This document shows, piece after piece, positions 1 to 8,072 of a DNA stretch of 64,000 nucleotides. The stretch's first letter is position 1, and each line of letters opens with the position of its first letter. Both the position numbers and the translations under genes were made by a program. The notes under the pieces were generated by a model. That model saw nothing but the letters and a program-made list of their open reading frames with translations. It was not told where the DNA came from and did not search any database. The DNA comes from Bacteroidota bacterium (GTDB taxonomy: Bacteria > Bacteroidota > Bacteroidia > Chitinophagales > Chitinophagaceae): assembly GCA_018267545.1 (NCBI GenBank), contig JAFDYG010000502.1, positions 1 through 64,000 of the forward strand, in the 5' to 3' direction.

Positions 1-1209
1 GACGCATCCGCCGTCATCGCCTGGAAAACCCCGGCATTCGACGCCGGCAAATGGCCCACCATGCACATCCCCGGCCGCTGGGACGACCAGCAGCTAGGCG
101 GATACTTCGACGGCATCGTCTGGTTCAGAAAAGAAATCAATCTAAAAAACATAACCGATACCGTCCTTCTTTCCCTCGGCATGATCGACGACAACGACGA
201 GACATACGTAAATGGAACCCTCATAGGCGCAACCAACAGCTACACCCAAAAACGTATTTATAAAATCCCCCCCGGCATCCTCCACGAAGGGAAAAATCTC
301 ATCGCCGTAAAAGTCGAAGATACCGGCGGTGGCGGCGGCTTCTATGGTGAATCGAAGGATGTCTATCTCTCTTTCCAAAACACCACAATCGATCTCTCCG
401 GCCCCTGGGCCTTCCAGGTGGCGTCCGTATCACCCGGCAGCGGCAACTTCGGTCCCAACAGCTACCCCTCTCTCCTGTTCAACGCCATGATCGCCCCGCT
501 GACACCCTTCGCCATCAAAGGTGTCATCTGGTACCAGGGCGAGAATAACGCCTCCCGCGCCTTCCAATACCGCAAGGCCATGCCCCTTCTGATCTACGAC
601 TGGCGAAACCACTGGAAGGAAAAGGACCTGCCCTTCTACTACGTACAGCTCGCCAGCTTTAACGCCTCGAACGGCAACAGTAACCAGGGAAGCTCCTGGG
701 CCGAGCTGAGAGAAGCCCAGACCCTGACCCTCACCGTTCCCCATACTGGCATGGCCGTAGCCACCGACCTCGGCGAATCCCACGACATACATCCGAAGAA
801 CAAGCAGGACGTCGGCAAACGCCTCGCAGCCCTGGCGCTAAAAAACACCTATAAACGCCCCATCGTCGCCTCCGGCCCCGCCTATCGATCTATGAGTATA
901 AACGATAACAAAATCACCCTACTCTTCACCGGAACTGGCAGCGGCCTTCAAACCAAAGCCGCCCAGCTGACCGGCTTCGAAATCGCCGGCGACGACAAAA
1001 AGTTCTACACGGCAACGGCTACCCTAAAAGACAACAAAGTCGAAGTAGAAGCCCCCGGGGTCCCTCACCCCGTCGCCGTCCGCTACGGCTGGTCCGATGA
1101 TAACATAAACGCTAATCTGTACAACAAGGAAGGCTTTCCAGCCATTCCCTTCCGTACCGACCACTGGCCCGAAATTACCCATGATATAAAATATCACATT
1201 GACTTTTAA
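1..1209 (+). CDS. Sialate O-acetylesterase-like protein, 5' end outside window
   Basis: The reading frame is open from base 1, so the N-terminus is cut off; 402 codons and the stop are present. The visible part starts in a galactose-binding-like jelly-roll insert (GYFDGIVWFRKEINL, then a VNG..IG loop), followed by the second half of a SASA/SGNH esterase domain. Diagnostic pieces are GVIWYQGENN near base 520-550, LPFYYVQLASF, and the C-terminal DIHPKNKQDVG, which carries the catalytic Asp-x-His pair. Enzymes of this family remove O-acetyl groups from sialic acids or plant polysaccharides, usually in the periplasm. Its neighbours (two alpha-galactosidase-like enzymes and a sugar symporter) favour an acetylated plant or microbial glycan over sialic acid, but that is inference. 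The family normally has about 640-690 residues, so roughly 250 are missing upstream. Confidence 0.85.
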   Translation, partial: DASAVIAWKTPAFDAGKWPTMHIPGRWDDQQLGGYFDGIVWFRKEINLKNITDTVLLSLGMIDDNDETYVNGTLIGATNSYTQKRIYKIPPGILHEGKNLIAVKVEDTGGGGGFYGESKDVYLSFQNTTIDLSGPWAFQVASVSPGSGNFGPNSYPSLLFNAMIAPLTPFAIKGVIWYQGENNASRAFQYRKAMPLLIYDWRNHWKEKDLPFYYVQLASFNASNGNSNQGSSWAELREAQTLTLTVPHTGMAVATDLGESHDIHPKNKQDVGKRLAALALKNTYKRPIVASGPAYRSMSINDNKITLLFTGTGSGLQTKAAQLTGFEIAGDDKKFYTATATLKDNKVEVEAPGVPHPVAVRYGWSDDNINANLYNKEGFPAIPFRTDHWPEITHDIKYHIDF

Positions 1210-1216
1210 AAAAAAG

Positions 1217-1250
1217 TATCTTTACGATAGAACAGTATAGTACAGAAACA
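1217..1250 (+). promoter_or_regulatory. Possible -7 box and operator in front of the GntR gene
   Basis: TATCTTTA at 1217-1224 fits the Bacteroidota -7 pattern TAnnTTTG in 7 of 8 positions; no good -33 TTG lies at the expected distance. It is followed directly by two spaced copies of TAGnACAG (TAGAACAG at 1228 and TAGTACAG at 1238), ten bases apart, one helical turn. The position over the expected start of transcription suggests an autoregulatory operator for the gene that follows. Related motifs occur near 8015-8040, 19901-19930 and 34523-34609. Confidence 0.35.
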
Positions 1251-1265
1251 AAAAGCATTCAGCCA

Positions 1266-2282
1266 ATGCGCGACGTATTCCAGGAGATACGACAGCTGGA
1301 AGGCATAGCAGGACTTTCCAAACACGAACAGCTTGTCCAGGGGATCATCAATGCCATCAACGATAAGATCCTTTCACAGGGAGACATGCTCCCTTCCGTC
1401 AATAGCCTTATCCGTGAGTTCGGCTTCGCCCGCGAAACGATCGCCAGGTCCTACAAAGACCTGACCGGCCGCGGCATCGTCGAATCCAAAAACCGCGTCG
1501 GCTTCTACGTCGCCAGCGAAAACACGGAATCACAGCTCCGCCTGGCGCTGATCATCTTCGCCTTCGACAGCTTCCAGGAAGTCTTTTACAAGACCTTCCG
1601 GGACCTCCTGGGCGAAACCACACACGTCGACGTGTTCTTTCATCACAACAATATCGACGTCTTCGAAAGCATCATCTCCAACGTAAAAGGGAAATACGGG
1701 ATGTACGTAGTAGCGCCTATCCCCCACAAACGGACGGCGGCCATCCTCCATACACTCCCCATGGCCAAATTTCTCATGATCGACCGCTACGAGCCCATCG
1801 GCGGAGAGTTCTCGCACGTCACCCAGGAATTCGAGCGCTCCTCCTACGACGCCTTTAGCAAGCTGAGCAAGACCATCAAGGCCTTCAAAGGCATGGTTTA
1901 CTACTATCGCCCCTCCTCCGATACCCCGATCGAAATACTAAACGCCTACAAAAAATTTATAAAGGATTATAAGATTAAAAGCACCATCGCTACCTCCTAC
2001 GAACCCGGCTCCATCCAAAAAGGATACGTTTATTTTACGATCAACAATACGGAGCTCTGGGCCATGCTAAAGGACTGCATCGCCAAAAAGCTCGTCCTGG
2101 GGAAGGACGTCGGCATCCTATCGCACAACGACGACGTCGTCAAGGAGATCATCTGCAACGGCATCACCACCTATTCAGCCGACTTTAAATACATGGCGGA
2201 AAAGGCAGCGGAATTTATCCTGCAGCGCGAACCAGTCCACGAAACCATCCCGACCGTGCTTATCCGTCGGAATTCACTTTAA
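1266..2282 (+). CDS. GntR-family regulator with LacI-type sugar-binding domain
   Basis: A 338-residue DNA-binding regulator. Residues about 20-85 form a GntR winged helix (GDMLPSVNSLIREFG, ARETIARSYKDLTGRGIVES). The rest (about 95-335) resembles the periplasmic-binding-protein-like effector domain of LacI repressors, with MYVVAPIPHKRTAAIL, LMIDRY and VGILSHNDDVVKEII. This fusion is common in Bacteroidota beside carbohydrate-use loci, where a sugar releases or promotes DNA binding. It is followed in convergent orientation by a glycosidase gene; the two stop codons share TTAA at 2279-2282. Repeated TAGnACAG motifs just upstream make autoregulation likely. The galactosidase/symporter operon is the natural target, because its promoter carries a related sequence. 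Confidence 0.85.
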   Translation: MRDVFQEIRQLEGIAGLSKHEQLVQGIINAINDKILSQGDMLPSVNSLIREFGFARETIARSYKDLTGRGIVESKNRVGFYVASENTESQLRLALIIFAFDSFQEVFYKTFRDLLGETTHVDVFFHHNNIDVFESIISNVKGKYGMYVVAPIPHKRTAAILHTLPMAKFLMIDRYEPIGGEFSHVTQEFERSSYDAFSKLSKTIKAFKGMVYYYRPSSDTPIEILNAYKKFIKDYKIKSTIATSYEPGSIQKGYVYFTINNTELWAMLKDCIAKKLVLGKDVGILSHNDDVVKEIICNGITTYSADFKYMAEKAAEFILQREPVHETIPTVLIRRNSL

Positions 2283-4228
2283 CGCTCAATCCGAAAAATT
2301 TTAACATCGCTGGCCGGTACCCGGACCTCCATACTGCGCTCGAAATTCATCACCTCCCCGCCAAACAATTCCTTCGCCCTGCAGGAACTGCCCACACCCT
2401 CCATCCGCGCCAGCGGCAAAGAAAACACCCGGTCTTTATCACTATAATTAAAGAAAGCGACATATCGCACTCCATCCAGCACCTGCGTAAAGACCTCCAC
2501 TCCCCGGTCACCCGTATTCGCAAGAACCGGCCGGAAGCTGATCCCCTTACGTGCAATGGCGAGCAAATCCTTATTCTGCAGCAAGAGCTGCGCCATCCCC
2601 TTCCACTTCCCATTCACCGAATAGTCATCCCCCGTAGTCAGCGTCCCCGTCACCAGCGAAGCCGCCAGCCTCGCCCTATTCATACCTTCGGGAGCCCCAT
2701 CGAACACCACATGGTCCGCATCGATATAGTTATACATCCGCCCCAGCCACCATCCATAACCGGTACTATTCAGTGTATACTCAGAATTGTCGATCGCTAT
2801 AAACGCGTCACACGCAATTCGGCGCATATGCACATACCGGCTGGTAGCCATATTGGGCGAAATGGCCGCGTATAAAAGCATGCTCTTTCCAAGCACGCTG
2901 TCGACCAGCGCCATCCCGCTCCTAAACGCCTGCATACCCGTCGTCACCGCCGGGTCATAAAAACGATCGGCCTCGATCGCCCCATGCCCAAGAAAATCGA
3001 TCTTGATCATCTCGAAACCCAGCTCCTTCAGCTTACTCAATACGTGCACGATCATCCACCTCGTCCCCGGATGCGTAGGATCCATGGCTCGTCCCCCATC
3101 TATATCTACAGGAGCGCCATTCTGCCGCGTCCAGGCCTGCTCGTACCGGTAAGACGTCCCGGCAATCGGCCGCTCGCTCTTCCCCCAGTCCGAAAAAGGC
3201 GTCCAATACACACCCGGCCGCATACCCTTCTCCTTGCAATACGCCACAAACGCCCGCAGCTTACTCACATCTCCATCTATTCCCCCCGGCGTCATATTAT
3301 CCCAAAACGCATCCAGGTCGATAAACAGACTCCCATCGGAACGCCGGAAACCCACGCAAGAGTCATGAAAGAAATCGACAACCCCCTTTGTCTTCTCCAG
3401 GGTCAGCTTCGTCTGTATCGCCCCCCAGCTATTCCAAACCATCGGCACAGGCTTATCCCAGTCGAAAACCACCTTCTTCCCCAGCTCCATATTTAACTTA
3501 GCATAGGCTTCCATCCCATCCCTCCAGTCCTTCCAAAAACCTATCACCATCCTCGGACTCCTGCAATAGCCGTTCACCATACCCACCATCCCATGCGGTA
3601 CCCGGTCATGCGTGATCGTCGTATCCGACAGCCCCGCAAACAGCGAAACCTCCCCCGCCTTTATCCTCACTCCACTCTTCCAAACATCATGCTCCAGCGA
3701 ACCCAATATCACCCCCGACGTATCGTTATACACAGCACTCACCTCCGAGCTGACAAAATCGGCCTTCTCCCATTCCCTCGCATCATACCGCACATACATA
3801 TCATTGTCAAAAGGAACCCGCAGCGCCCGTCCCGCCGCCACCATATGTCCCCCCTCCATCACACCCATATAATTACAAGAAGCCCCAGTCCTGACTTCCA
3901 TCACACAATAATCTTTCCCCGCATACACATAAAACAGCTGCCGCAAACCACCCGTGCTCACCGTATACAACGTACCGCGGCCCGTCGCATCCGAAAACGA
4001 AGTCTTCGTATAATTCCTGCTACCCGCACGAGAATCAAAAACTTCCATACCCTTACAATGCGCATAAGCGCCCTCCACCACCGTCCTTCCATCCAGGACT
4101 AAAGAATAAACACCGCGACTCAAATCATAAACAATCTGATTCTTTACTCCAAAAGGAATCGTCAGACGCTGAGCACCTGCAAAAACCGGCGACATAAATA
4201 CTACCGCCAATAAAAAGATATATCTCAT
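2279..4228 (-). CDS. Secreted alpha-galactosidase-like glycoside hydrolase (clan GH-D)
   Basis: 649 residues with an N-terminal signal peptide (MRYIFLLAVVFMSPVFAGAQ). An N-terminal beta-sandwich of about 230 residues precedes a TIM barrel containing VPMVWNSWGAIQ, GMRPGVYWTPF and ELGFEMIKIDFLGHG. The Asp of IKIDF sits where clan-D enzymes have their nucleophile. The region RIACDAFIAIDNSEYTLN lies where the acid/base is expected, but I cannot say which Asp serves. The C-terminal part (RPVLANTGDRGVEVFTQ) looks like the usual antiparallel beta domain. It is the last gene of a minus-strand group after the GH36 gene, with 6 bases between them, so probably co-transcribed from the promoter near 8050. 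GH36/GH27-like activity on alpha-galactosides is the best guess; another clan-D specificity is possible. Confidence 0.7.
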   Translation of the reverse strand: MRYIFLLAVVFMSPVFAGAQRLTIPFGVKNQIVYDLSRGVYSLVLDGRTVVEGAYAHCKGMEVFDSRAGSRNYTKTSFSDATGRGTLYTVSTGGLRQLFYVYAGKDYCVMEVRTGASCNYMGVMEGGHMVAAGRALRVPFDNDMYVRYDAREWEKADFVSSEVSAVYNDTSGVILGSLEHDVWKSGVRIKAGEVSLFAGLSDTTITHDRVPHGMVGMVNGYCRSPRMVIGFWKDWRDGMEAYAKLNMELGKKVVFDWDKPVPMVWNSWGAIQTKLTLEKTKGVVDFFHDSCVGFRRSDGSLFIDLDAFWDNMTPGGIDGDVSKLRAFVAYCKEKGMRPGVYWTPFSDWGKSERPIAGTSYRYEQAWTRQNGAPVDIDGGRAMDPTHPGTRWMIVHVLSKLKELGFEMIKIDFLGHGAIEADRFYDPAVTTGMQAFRSGMALVDSVLGKSMLLYAAISPNMATSRYVHMRRIACDAFIAIDNSEYTLNSTGYGWWLGRMYNYIDADHVVFDGAPEGMNRARLAASLVTGTLTTGDDYSVNGKWKGMAQLLLQNKDLLAIARKGISFRPVLANTGDRGVEVFTQVLDGVRYVAFFNYSDKDRVFSLPLARMEGVGSSCRAKELFGGEVMNFERSMEVRVPASDVKIFRIER

Positions 4229-4234
4229 AATAAT

Positions 4235-6379
4235 TTATTCTTCTGTGATCTCGATAACCGCGCTCGACAACGCATCCGCCCTCAAAATATTCAAACCCAC
4301 CTTCATCAGGTATTCACCGCTCAGCTTCTTCCCATCCTCGACCAGCACCCCATGAACCCCCGGGTACCGGTTGATCTCCCTTACCCTGTATGACTTCTGC
4401 CCATCCAACCCCTGTAGCTTTACCGGCGGCCAGGTGCTTCCATACCTTGGATACAGCACATACCCGAACAATACCGCCTTCTTCTTGTCCGCATCCACAT
4501 ACATCAATGCCGCACGCTCCCGGTCATAAGGCGACAAAAGTCTAAATAAGTCCCCCTGCCCAATGGTCCCGCTCAGCCGTCGATAATCCTTCAACGCCTG
4601 CTGACTAAAAGCCAGCTCTTTTTCTTTCATCTTCGACACGTCCAGGTCATACCCCAGTCTGCCCATCATCGCCACATCCGTCCTGAATTTCAACGGCTCC
4701 TTACCCCAGGACGTAACGTGACAGGCAATCGTATTGGCCGGAAAGAAATAGGAATAACCCCACTGTATATACACCCGCTCCACCGCATCGGTATTATCGC
4801 TGGGCCAGAATTCGGTAAAGTATTTCAATGCCCCGTAATCGGTCCGCCCGCCTCCTCCGCTGCACAGCATCATCGGCACCGAAGGATGCTTCGCCCGCAA
4901 ACGGTCTAAAACGGCATAAAGCGAACGGACATAATCGACGTATAAATTCGTCTGCCGGAAACCCAGGTAGGGCGAATACTCATTCGTCATCATCCGGTTA
5001 CAATCCCACTTTATATACGCAATACCGCTATGCTGCGTAAGCAGATCGTCCACTGTCTTGAAGACAAAGTCCTGAACCGCCGGATTGACCAGGTCCAATA
5101 CCAGCTGATTGCGGAAATAATGCTCCGACCGGTTCGGCAGCTTCAGCACCCAGTCCGGATGCTTTTCATAAAGCTCGCTCTTTGGACTCACCATCTCCGG
5201 CTCGACCCAAATCCCAAACTTCACCCCCTGCGCCGCCGCAGCCTTCTCCAGTCGCGCTATCCCATGCGGCAATTTCGTCTTGTTCTCCTGCCAGTCACCC
5301 AGCGAAGTGTGATCGTCATTGCGGGGATACTTATTCCCAAACCAGCCGTCGTCCAGCAAAAACAAATCTGCCCCCAATTTTCTCGTCTCGCCGAACAAGC
5401 TGTCCAGCTTTGGTTCGTTAAACGCAAACTGCGTAGACTCCCAGTTATTCAGCAACGTCATCCTCGGCCCCTTTCCATTCAGCACGCCATAGCTCCGCGC
5501 CCAGGCATGCAGATTCCGGCTTGCCTGACCCCGGCCTTTATTACTATAGGTGAAGATAAACTCCGGCGTCGGCAAGGTCTTCCCTGGATCCAGCACATAA
5601 TCCGAAGCATACGGATTCATCCCCGCTGCAACACTCAACCGGTCTTTCTCATCCACCTCGAACAAGAGCTGAAAGCTGCCCGACCAGGCCAGCGTCCCCG
5701 CCAGCACTTCGCCCTCCTCTTCCGAAGAAGACCTATCCAATGATAATAAAAAAGCCGGCGTCTGATACATATCCGCCCGGCTCCCCAGCTTGCTGTCGAC
5801 GATCTTGATCCCGCTCGTCAGCCGGCTCTCATCCATATGCATCTCCCTCGCCCAGTCACCATGAAACTGCGTAAGCCAATAGCTGTCCGCATGAAAATGA
5901 AGCATCGAAGAAGCAAAGTGACTCACCTTTACCGGCTGGGGCTCGTCATGCCGGATCAGCACTTTCGACGTAATGACGTCCTCGCGGCTATACGCCCTCA
6001 GCTCCAGCACAACCGACACCGGGTAAACCGGGTCCTTCATTAAGATGCTCGTCACCCGTACATTCGTGTCCATGCTATCCACCTTCCACGAAGCCACGCG
6101 CAAATCCAGCGAAGGATTTCCATCGGCATGCACCATCCGGATCGCCGGCTCGAAAAGATAGCTTCCCCCACCCTGCGGATAGCTTTCTACCGTAGTATCA
6201 GCAGGAACCGCAGCAGCGGCAATCCGCGACCCCATATAGGACTGATACAGCTTTTTGTCCGCTCCTACATTAAAGACCAAACTCATATTCCGGGTATGAA
6301 CATCGATCCGCTCCTGCGCCCGCACGACAGACCAGGTTAAAAAAATAATCGTCAATAAAAAATAATGCTTTCTCATCAT
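4235..6379 (-). CDS. Alpha-galactosidase, family GH36
   Basis: 714 residues from the chosen start. A longer frame reaches back to 6481, but MMRKHYFLLTIIFLTWSVVRAQ at 6379 is a clear signal peptide and sits 9 bases after the symporter stop. The protein has the full GH36 order: N-terminal beta-supersandwich, TIM barrel, C-terminal beta domain. Motifs are LFLLDDGWFGNKYPRNDD, GIWVEPEMVSP, AYIKWDCNR with the nucleophile Asp459, and FWPSDNTDAVER with the acid/base Asp528, then IQWGYSYFFPANTIACHVT. It hydrolyses terminal alpha-1,6-galactosyl residues (melibiose, raffinose, galactomannan side chains), here probably in the periplasm. Position between a sodium:sugar symporter and a second clan-D enzyme fits an export-cleave-import scheme. 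Confidence 0.9.
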   Translation of the reverse strand: MMRKHYFLLTIIFLTWSVVRAQERIDVHTRNMSLVFNVGADKKLYQSYMGSRIAAAAVPADTTVESYPQGGGSYLFEPAIRMVHADGNPSLDLRVASWKVDSMDTNVRVTSILMKDPVYPVSVVLELRAYSREDVITSKVLIRHDEPQPVKVSHFASSMLHFHADSYWLTQFHGDWAREMHMDESRLTSGIKIVDSKLGSRADMYQTPAFLLSLDRSSSEEEGEVLAGTLAWSGSFQLLFEVDEKDRLSVAAGMNPYASDYVLDPGKTLPTPEFIFTYSNKGRGQASRNLHAWARSYGVLNGKGPRMTLLNNWESTQFAFNEPKLDSLFGETRKLGADLFLLDDGWFGNKYPRNDDHTSLGDWQENKTKLPHGIARLEKAAAAQGVKFGIWVEPEMVSPKSELYEKHPDWVLKLPNRSEHYFRNQLVLDLVNPAVQDFVFKTVDDLLTQHSGIAYIKWDCNRMMTNEYSPYLGFRQTNLYVDYVRSLYAVLDRLRAKHPSVPMMLCSGGGGRTDYGALKYFTEFWPSDNTDAVERVYIQWGYSYFFPANTIACHVTSWGKEPLKFRTDVAMMGRLGYDLDVSKMKEKELAFSQQALKDYRRLSGTIGQGDLFRLLSPYDRERAALMYVDADKKKAVLFGYVLYPRYGSTWPPVKLQGLDGQKSYRVREINRYPGVHGVLVEDGKKLSGEYLMKVGLNILRADALSSAVIEITEE

Positions 6380-6387
6380 GTTATTAT

Positions 6388-7980
6388 TCAAAAGTGTGCT
6401 AGACCTAAAGGAGAAAATAAAACAAACATCGCGACCATCGCCAGAAGCAGTATCGCAAAATACCAATGACGCCGGGCCCATGGCTCCGCGCGCGCTCCCC
6501 CTATACGGAACGATTCCTTCATAGGATAGAATCTTCCTATCACCAGCATCCCGGCGACGGTAATCACGAATAAAATCGCCAGGACATGCAAATAATGAAG
6601 ACCCGTGGGAAAAACAAACTGCGTAAGCACATAGCTCATCACAAAAAACACCAGCCCCGCCTTCGCCGCCACCGGCGGCACCTTCTTCGTCAGAAAACCG
6701 ACCACCATCACGGTAAAGATCGGCACGCTAAAATAGCTGGACACCTTCTGCAAATAATTGTAAAACCCACCGCTAAAGTTCAGGATCAAAGGCGCAAAGC
6801 AAACCCCGCCGACCACCACCGCCGCCTGAAACATCCGCGCACCGCGAACCACACGCCGCTCATCCTCTCCCTCTCCCTTCCACTTCAGCCAGGGTCGATA
6901 TACGTTCACGCTAAATAAAGTCCCGAGACTGTTGAGTCCGGCATTGAAGGTGCTCAACGCACCCCCAAACACGATCGCAGCGATAAATCCCGACACGACC
7001 GGCGGCATCACATCGCTGACTAACCGGGGGAACACCGTCACCGGATTTCCCACCGACTTATAAAGGTGAACCGCCATCAGCCCCGGCACGTTCAGCAGCA
7101 ACGGCGCCATCAGCTTCCCCACACAAGCCAGCGCAATCCCCTTCTGGCTCGTCGCCAGGTCGCGCGAGGCCAGCGTCTCCTGCACGATATACTGTTCCAT
7201 CCCCCAGTAATAGATATTTATCAGCAGCATCCCGGTGAACAAAGTGCTAAACGGTAATACGCTCCGCGGAGCGCCAATCGCATTCAGGTGCTCGCGCTTG
7301 TCGCTCAGCAGCCGGTGTACGCCATCCACGACGCTGCCCCCACCCAAATAGCGAAAGCCATAATAGGTCAGCAGCCCCCCGCCGATGACCATCCCTACCC
7401 CTTGTACCACGTCGCTGATCGTAATGGCCTTCAGACCGCCAAGCAGCGTATAGCAGCCCCCCACCAGCCCTATCAGCAATACCAGCACCCGGATCGAAGC
7501 GACATAGCTCAACCCGAACCGCTGGTCGATATGCAAAAGACCATTCATCGCAACAGCGCACCCATACAAAACAGAAGGAATCAAATTCACCAGGTAGCTC
7601 AACAGGAAAATAATAGAGACCAGCCGCTTGGTCCCCCGGTCGTATCGACGCTCCAAAAAGTCGGGCGTCGTCACCGCGCCAATTCGAAGATAAACCGGCA
7701 TCAGCCATTCCGCCACCACCAGCATCGCCAGTATCGAGCTCATCCCCCAGCACATCACCGACATGTCCGTCGAGTATACGTACTCGTTTTCACCGACGAA
7801 TTGGTTGGCGCTCATATTGGTCAGAAAAAGAGAAGAGCCGATCATCCAAAAGCCAAAATTCCTGTTACCCAGGAAGTAGGCCAGCGAAGTCCCCAGCTTC
7901 TGTCCCCTCGTCTTATAAACAGCAATCACCGCCGAGAGGACGGTAAATGCAAGAAAGCTTATGATTACAGTCAAATCCAT
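6388..7980 (-). CDS. Sodium:sugar symporter, SSS family
   Basis: 530 residues if started at MDLTVIISFLAF; a frame extending to 8004 adds only eight unlikely residues. It has the hydrophobic pattern of a 13-14 helix sodium:solute symporter of the SGLT type: FLGNRNFGFWMIGSSLFLTN, ANQFVGENEYVY, VTTPDFLERRYDRG, GGLKAITISDVVQGVGM and GALSTFNAGLNSLGTLFSVNVYRPW. These motifs match the SglT-like branch that moves glucose or galactose with Na+. It is the first gene of the minus-strand operon with the GH36 enzyme (9 bases apart), so it likely imports the galactose those enzymes release. A promoter with TTTG-N20-TATATTTG lies upstream. Confidence 0.9.
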   Translation of the reverse strand: MDLTVIISFLAFTVLSAVIAVYKTRGQKLGTSLAYFLGNRNFGFWMIGSSLFLTNMSANQFVGENEYVYSTDMSVMCWGMSSILAMLVVAEWLMPVYLRIGAVTTPDFLERRYDRGTKRLVSIIFLLSYLVNLIPSVLYGCAVAMNGLLHIDQRFGLSYVASIRVLVLLIGLVGGCYTLLGGLKAITISDVVQGVGMVIGGGLLTYYGFRYLGGGSVVDGVHRLLSDKREHLNAIGAPRSVLPFSTLFTGMLLINIYYWGMEQYIVQETLASRDLATSQKGIALACVGKLMAPLLLNVPGLMAVHLYKSVGNPVTVFPRLVSDVMPPVVSGFIAAIVFGGALSTFNAGLNSLGTLFSVNVYRPWLKWKGEGEDERRVVRGARMFQAAVVVGGVCFAPLILNFSGGFYNYLQKVSSYFSVPIFTVMVVGFLTKKVPPVAAKAGLVFFVMSYVLTQFVFPTGLHYLHVLAILFVITVAGMLVIGRFYPMKESFRIGGARAEPWARRHWYFAILLLAMVAMFVLFSPLGLAHF

Positions 7981-8014
7981 ATTTTGCAAGCATCGTCCGT
8001 CCAATCGGTGTTGG

Positions 8015-8072
8015 ACTATTCTATCCTATACTATACTACAAATATAGATCAATTTTCTTACGCCTGCAAATC
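8015..8072 (-). promoter_or_regulatory. Promoter and putative operator of the symporter/galactosidase operon
   Basis: Reading the minus strand, TTTG at 8072-8069 is followed after 20 bases by TATATTTG at 8048-8041, an exact match to the Bacteroidota promoter pattern. The -33 element lies in the last codons of the upstream permease gene. Directly after the -7 box comes a run of related short repeats (TAGTATAG, TAGGATAG, TAGAATAG, 8040-8015), which resembles the TAGnACAG repeats before the GntR gene. A repressor bound there would cover the transcription start. Confidence 0.6.
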